The notes below the pieces were generated by a model that was given only the letters and a program-made list of their open reading frames with translations, did not search any database and was not told where the DNA came from. From the NCBI GenBank assembly GCA_002081555.1, contig MZNV01001706.1:1-31750 (forward strand): a stretch of 31,750 bases of DNA. The letters run 5' to 3'. The stretch comes from Protostelium mycophagum. Taxonomy: Eukaryota; Evosea; Variosea; Protosteliida; Protosteliaceae. How positions within the stretch are numbered: the stretch's first letter is position 1; every line of letters begins with the position of its first letter. A program made the position numbers and the translations under genes. Below, in pieces: positions 29,567-31,750 of the stretch.

Positions 29567-31750
29567 ATGGATGAAGAGAAGCTCCAGACCTTACTGGCCA
29601 CTACTGGTATGACCAGAGAGCAGCTGCTCGGCATGCTCTTGGGAGGAAATGCTGGTGAAACGCCTCCCCCACCTCCTGTATTTCCCGAAGAGGAATCAGG
29701 TGGACCACCACCACCACCACCACCAGGACCACCACCTCCACCACCACCAGGAGGTAATGATCTTCTATATTTTGTCAGTGTGAAATCACGGCTGGTAGGA
29801 TGGTATGTACCTTATAACATGGCTTAGGAATGGCGAAGAAGATCCCCACTTCGTCCGGTGGAGGAGGTCCACCACCACCACCTGCACCAGCTGTTAAGCC
29901 TGCTGGAGGAGCTGTGAGTTTCATATCAGACCAATCGTTATTTTTTTCGCTGAAAATGACAGGGAATGAGCAACGCCCTGTTAGATAGTATAAGCGGTTT
30001 TAAGAAGGGAGGTCTTAAAAAAACTAAAACTGTGGACAAATCTGCACCCCTCGCCAGTGAGTTTTAATGACGTCATATCATTGAGTCCTCACATATACAG
30101 AGGACAGACCAGAACCCGCCGGAGGAGCTGGTGGCGGCGGCGGTGGTGGCGGCAGCCGTCCCGCTATGGGTGGAATGCCAGGTCTTGGTAACATCTTCGC
30201 CAATGGTGTCCCAAAGCTGAAAGCAGCGGTACGTTTCTTTACGATCATGAGATCATCAGGTTTTAATGTGCTAAGGGAGAGAGAAGGCCGGCCACACCTA
30301 AAGGAGATGGTGGCGACTCTTCATCTCCTGTTCTCGGCCTCGGTGCTCTGAAAAAATGTGAGTAACGACTCTGAAAATTACGGGAAACACGGTCTGAAAG
30401 ACACAGCTGCTGGACCTACTCCTTCATCGCCGGCCCCAACCAACACTTCCCCCGCCATCGGCCCCGGAACGCTCAGAAGAGTGAGTTTTGTCTCGTTGTA
30501 GACGTCAAAAAGTTGTTTTTGGCTGAGAATTGCAGACTCCTTCCAAGGTCAACGCGAATGCTGAAGAAGTGGCTGCTTCTTCACCAACTCCCGCTGGTCC
30601 CGGTACTCTTAGAAGAGTGAGTATTTGTCTCGTTGTAGATGCCAGAGTGAAAATTCATTGAAATCTCATTGACTTATCTTAGACACCATCCAAAATCAAT
30701 GCTTCTTCAGATGAAGTGGCAGCTTCTACACCAGCCCCTGCTGGTCCCGGTACCCTGAGAAGAGTGAGTTTTGGCTCGTTGTAGATGCATCACACTTTTC
30801 ACTGCTCTTTTCACTGACATTTTCCAGACCCCCTCCAAAGTCAACGCGAATGCAGAAGAAGTCGCTGCCTCTACACCGGCCCCCGCTGGTCCCGGCACCC
30901 TCAAAAGAGTGAGTTTGTCTCGTTGTAGACTTCCCGAAAAGATTCTGAAATTTCACAGACTCCCTCCAAAGTCAATGCCAGCTCAGAAGAAGCGGCTGCA
31001 TCATCACCTGTGCTCGGCCCTGGTGTCTTGAAAAAAGCAGCGGATGCACCCAAGTCCGAAGCTCCCAAGGCAGAACAACCCAACTTTGCCGCCAATTTGA
31101 AGGTGACATTTTCCCGCCCTTTTTTGGATTTTGAATTTCAAACAGTCAAGTCCCAAACCGGAGGTGGGAGTGACCCCCGCGCCAGTGAATCAGGGGGCGA
31201 TTGACCCCAAGGCTGTCTTAAAGTCTTCCGCTTCAAGTTCCGGTGCGGCCAAGTCACAAGACGACGCCAAGGCCAAGGCCGATGCTGAGGCCAAACAGAA
31301 GGTAGATGCCGAAGCCGCTAAGAAGAAGGCAGATGCTGAAGCCAAACAAAAGGCCGAGTCTTCCGCTTCAAGTTCCGGTGCGGCCAAGTCACAAGACGAC
31401 GCCAAGGCCAAGGCCGATGCTGAGGCCAAACAGAAGGCAGATGCCGAAGCCGCTAAGAAGAAGGCAGATGCTGAAGCCAAACAAAAGGCCGACGCAGAGG
31501 CCAAGGCTAAGGCTGACGCTGAAGCAAAACAGAAGGCAGATGCTGAGGCCGCCAAGGCCAAGGCTGATGCAGAGGCGAAGAAGAAGGCAGATGCTGAAGC
31601 CAAGGCTAAGGCCGACGCAGAGGCAAAGAAGAAGGCAGACGATGAAGCCAAGGCCAAGGCTGATGCTGAGGCAAAGAAGAAGGCAGAGGAGGACAAGGCC
31701 AAGGCTGATGCAGAGGCAAAGAAGAAGGCAGATGCTGAAGCCAAGGCCAA
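29567..31750 (+). CDS. WH2-domain verprolin/WIP-like protein, 3' end outside the window
   Basis: Actin regulator. ATG at 29567 (MDEEKLQTLLATTGMTREQ) precedes long Pro runs that should bind profilin and SH3 domains. Exon 29828-29913 adds more Pro; exon 29963-30056 carries a WH2 motif, GMSNALLDSISGFKKGGLKK, which binds monomeric actin. A Gly-rich exon (30101-30228) follows. Then come near-identical exons coding TPSKVNANAEEVAAS...PAGPGTLRR, all phase 0: 30536-30616, 30683-30763, 30828-30908, flanked by diverged relatives (about 30404-30480 and 30959-31102). The last visible exon starts at 31146 and becomes a Lys/Ala/Glu-rich repeat (KADAEAKKKADAEAKAK) likely to form one long charged helix. It is still open at the window end. 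The Pro-rich plus WH2 layout is that of verprolin/WIP; the repeats and helix are extra. Confidence 0.88.
30536..30908 (+). repeat. three tandem 81-base exons
   Basis: Exons 30536-30616, 30683-30763 and 30828-30908 are each exactly 81 bases (27 codons), phase 0 at both ends, and encode almost the same peptide. The introns between them start with gtgagt and share a TCTCGTTGTAGA-like word about 10 bases after the donor, so exon and intron were copied together. Phase 0 symmetry lets any number be skipped or added without breaking frame. Confidence 0.9.
31223..31492 (+). repeat. 135-base direct tandem duplication in coding sequence
   Basis: Copies 31223-31357 and 31358-31492 differ, by eye, at a single base (T/C, changing Val to Ala in QKVDAEA against QKADAEA). 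Each encodes SSASSSGAAKSQDD followed by Ala/Lys-rich heptads. It is 45 codons, in frame, and so recent that copy number may vary between strains. Confidence 0.92.
31493..31750 (+). repeat. Lys/Ala/Glu codon repeat
   Basis: Degenerate repeat of the 7-residue units KADAEAK/KKADAEA in the verprolin-like gene, continuing past the window end. It resembles TolA-type or single-alpha-helix segments. Because of its purine-rich codons the opposite strand is also open, but that is a by-product. Confidence 0.85.

Noticed and set aside
30481-30958. Regularly spaced direct repeats that could look like a CRISPR array
   Set aside because: The repeats are 81-base exons in one open frame with gtgagt/cag borders, and the spacers are introns.
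31190-31750. Open frame on the minus strand rich in Ala, Ser and Phe
   Set aside because: It is the mirror of the Lys/Ala codon repeat of the plus-strand gene, lacks a stop only because of composition, and has no independent support.

Overview
The window is gene-dense nuclear DNA from a unicellular eukaryote. It holds sixteen protein genes on both strands, separated by roughly 50-700 bases and cut by many short GT-AG introns, mostly 25-90 bases. The mix of verprolin/WH2, Rab18, a membrane class III cyclase, a hevein-type chitin-binding protein, MSH4, SSNA1 and a receptor pseudokinase suggests an amoeboid protist, perhaps a variosean amoebozoan such as a Protostelium/Planoprotostelium relative. 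That placement is inferred from gene content; no ribosomal or marker sequence is present to prove it. I saw no tRNA, rRNA, CRISPR array, transposon or retroelement.

Layout. 93-199: long inverted repeat spanning the start of the first gene. 169-4149 (+): single-pass receptor with EGF, IPT and GAIN/GPS regions, one membrane helix and a cytoplasmic pseudokinase. 4232-6871 (-): Sfi1-like repeat and coiled-coil protein. 7455-8850 (+): secreted hevein domain fused to two Dabb-like domains. 8901-9754 (-): Rab18-like GTPase. 9956-11672 (-): berberine-bridge-type FAD oxidase. 11871-12589 (+): PPC/DUF296 protein. 12789-15643 (-): long coiled-coil protein. 16344-19057 (+): Cache-type membrane adenylyl cyclase. 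19047-19498 (-): doubtful small membrane protein. 19586-20326 (+): unknown Ser-rich protein. 20472-21438 (-): four-pass membrane protein. 21523-22017 (+): VMA21. 22289-24584 (+): F-box-like protein. 24801-28404 (-): MSH4. 28741-29174 (-): SSNA1/DIP13. 29567 to the window end (+): WH2/verprolin-like protein.

There is no operon-like logic, but several themes recur. Three genes point to centrosome or basal-body biology (Sfi1-like, SSNA1, perhaps the coiled-coil protein), and two of them carry E2F-like GGCGCC/GGCGGG elements at their starts. Two genes are signalling receptors: the GPS pseudokinase and the Cache cyclase. Two genes grew by internal exon duplication: the Dabb protein and the verprolin-like protein.

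The strongest candidates for something new are the GPS-bearing receptor pseudokinase, the hevein plus double-Dabb secreted protein, the array of identical-length 81-base exons in the verprolin-like gene, and short DNA words (TCTCGTTGTAGA, TGACGTCA, CACGGTAA) that recur far more often than chance. All splice models were built by eye from reading frame and GT/AG signals and have no transcript support.
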